Positions 13,405 through 14,009 of a DNA stretch of 14,009 nucleotides are shown here, in pieces; position 1 is the stretch's first letter; every line of letters begins with the position of its first letter. Below the pieces are notes generated by a model, which saw nothing but the letters and a program-made list of their open reading frames with translations, was not told the origin of the DNA and searched no databases. The translations under genes were made by a program, and so were the position numbers. The stretch is from an uncultured Collinsella sp. Its GTDB lineage: Bacteria > Actinomycetota > Coriobacteriia > Coriobacteriales > Coriobacteriaceae. The stretch spans positions 1-14,009 of the forward strand of contig CALHWR010000063.1 in assembly GCA_938036665.1 (NCBI GenBank). The letters are read 5' to 3'.

Positions 13405-14009
13405 TTAAGCAACGAACTTCTCGAAGTACTTGATGGTGCGGACCATCTGAGAGGTGTAGGAGTTCTCGTTGTCGTACCAAGAGGTGACCTGAACGAGGGT
13501 CTGGCCGTTGCCGAGGTCAGAGCACATGGTCTGAGTGGCGTCGAAGATGGAGCCGTGGGTCTCGCCGATGATGTCGGTGGAGACGATGTCGTCCTCGTTG
13601 TAACCGAAGGTCTCGGAGATGGTGGCAGCGTAGGCCTTCATAGCAGCGTTGACCTCGTCAGCGGTGACGGTCTTGTCAACGACAGCGTAGAGGTTGGTGA
13701 GGGAGCCGGTCGGCGTCGGGACGCGCTGGGCGGCACCGATGAGCTTACCGTTGAGCTCGGGGAGAACCAGGCCGATAGCCTTGGCAGCACCGGTGGTGTT
13801 GGGGACGATGTTGACGGCGCAGGCGCGGCTACGACGCTTGTTGCCCTTGCGCTGCGGGCCATCGAGCGGCATCTGGTCGCCAGTCCAGGCGTGAATGGTG
13901 GTCATGATGCCGGACACGATGGGAGCGAAGTCGTTCAGACCCTTGGCCATCGGGGCGAGGCAGTTGGTGGTGCAGGAAGCGGCGGAGATGATGGTGTCTT
14001 CCTTGGTCA
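13405..14009 (-). CDS. gap: Glyceraldehyde-3-phosphate dehydrogenase, C-terminal part (5' end outside window)
   Basis: GAPDH oxidises and phosphorylates glyceraldehyde 3-phosphate to 1,3-bisphosphoglycerate with NAD(P)+. About 200 C-terminal residues of a usual 335-340 are present, and the gene runs off the right edge. The open frame continues upstream past the Met at 13950, so that Met is not the start. The first visible residues are [19 protein letters not shown], including the catalytic cysteine (SCTTNC). The catalytic histidine is in [30 protein letters not shown], the phosphate-binding [20 protein letters not shown] and [16 protein letters not shown] complete the catalytic domain. Cofactor specificity lies in the missing N-terminal Rossmann domain. 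A strong terminator follows, then pgk. Confidence 0.96.
   Translation of the reverse strand, partial: TKEDTIISAASCTTNCLAPMAKGLNDFAPIVSGIMTTIHAWTGDQMPLDGPQRKGNKRRSRACAVNIVPNTTGAAKAIGLVLPELNGKLIGAAQRVPTPTGSLTNLYAVVDKTVTADEVNAAMKAYAATISETFGYNEDDIVSTDIIGETHGSIFDATQTMCSDLGNGQTLVQVTSWYDNENSYTSQMVRTIKYFEKFVA

Noticed and set aside
1..14009. CRISPR array, prophage, insertion sequence, toxin-antitoxin or biosynthetic cluster
   Set aside because: I looked for repeated spacers, transposase or integrase motifs and small paired genes on both strands and found none. All coding space is accounted for by housekeeping and peptide-transport genes.

Overview
The window looks like ordinary core chromosome of a high-GC Gram-positive bacterium. 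My best guess is class Coriobacteriia, Collinsella or a close relative. This is an inference from protein sequences that resemble that group as I remember them, the high GC content, strong Shine-Dalgarno sites, and the gap-pgk-tpiA-gpmI-secG order. I could not run a database search. There is no rRNA, tRNA, CRISPR array, transposase or phage gene, and I found no undescribed multi-gene system. The points of interest are regulatory and structural.

Left end (1-1812, plus strand). The 3' part of a cysteine synthase gene (cysK) runs in from outside and carries an apparent frameshift near 229-234. A canonical intrinsic terminator (508-546) follows and lies against, or inside, the likely start of the mnmA transcript. 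mnmA (tRNA 2-thiouridylase) is complete. The space between mnmA and the convergent peptidase gene holds a near-perfect 23-bp inverted repeat with no gene in it.

Middle (1813-9335, minus strand). The transcription order is oppA (lipoprotein oligopeptide-binding protein), oppB and oppC (permeases), oppD and oppF (ATPases), then an M42-family metallo-aminopeptidase. Together they form a peptide import and hydrolysis module: OppA captures peptides outside the cell, OppBC with OppDF imports them, and the aminopeptidase can trim them to amino acids. oppB to oppF are packed with gaps of 0 to 14 nt. oppA is separated from oppB by 157 nt containing two stem-loops, which fits higher expression of the binding protein. 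A GC-rich stem-loop lies between oppF and the peptidase gene.

Right end (9336-14009, minus strand). The transcription order is gap (5' end outside the window), a strong terminator, pgk, tpiA (overlapping pgk by 8 nt), gpmI, another strong terminator, then secG with its own promoter and terminator. This encodes the lower glycolytic enzymes GAPDH, phosphoglycerate kinase, triosephosphate isomerase and cofactor-independent phosphoglycerate mutase, followed by a small Sec translocon subunit. No gene-free stretch exceeds 300 bases; the longest is 9046-9335, upstream of oppA, which holds the secG terminator and the oppA leader.
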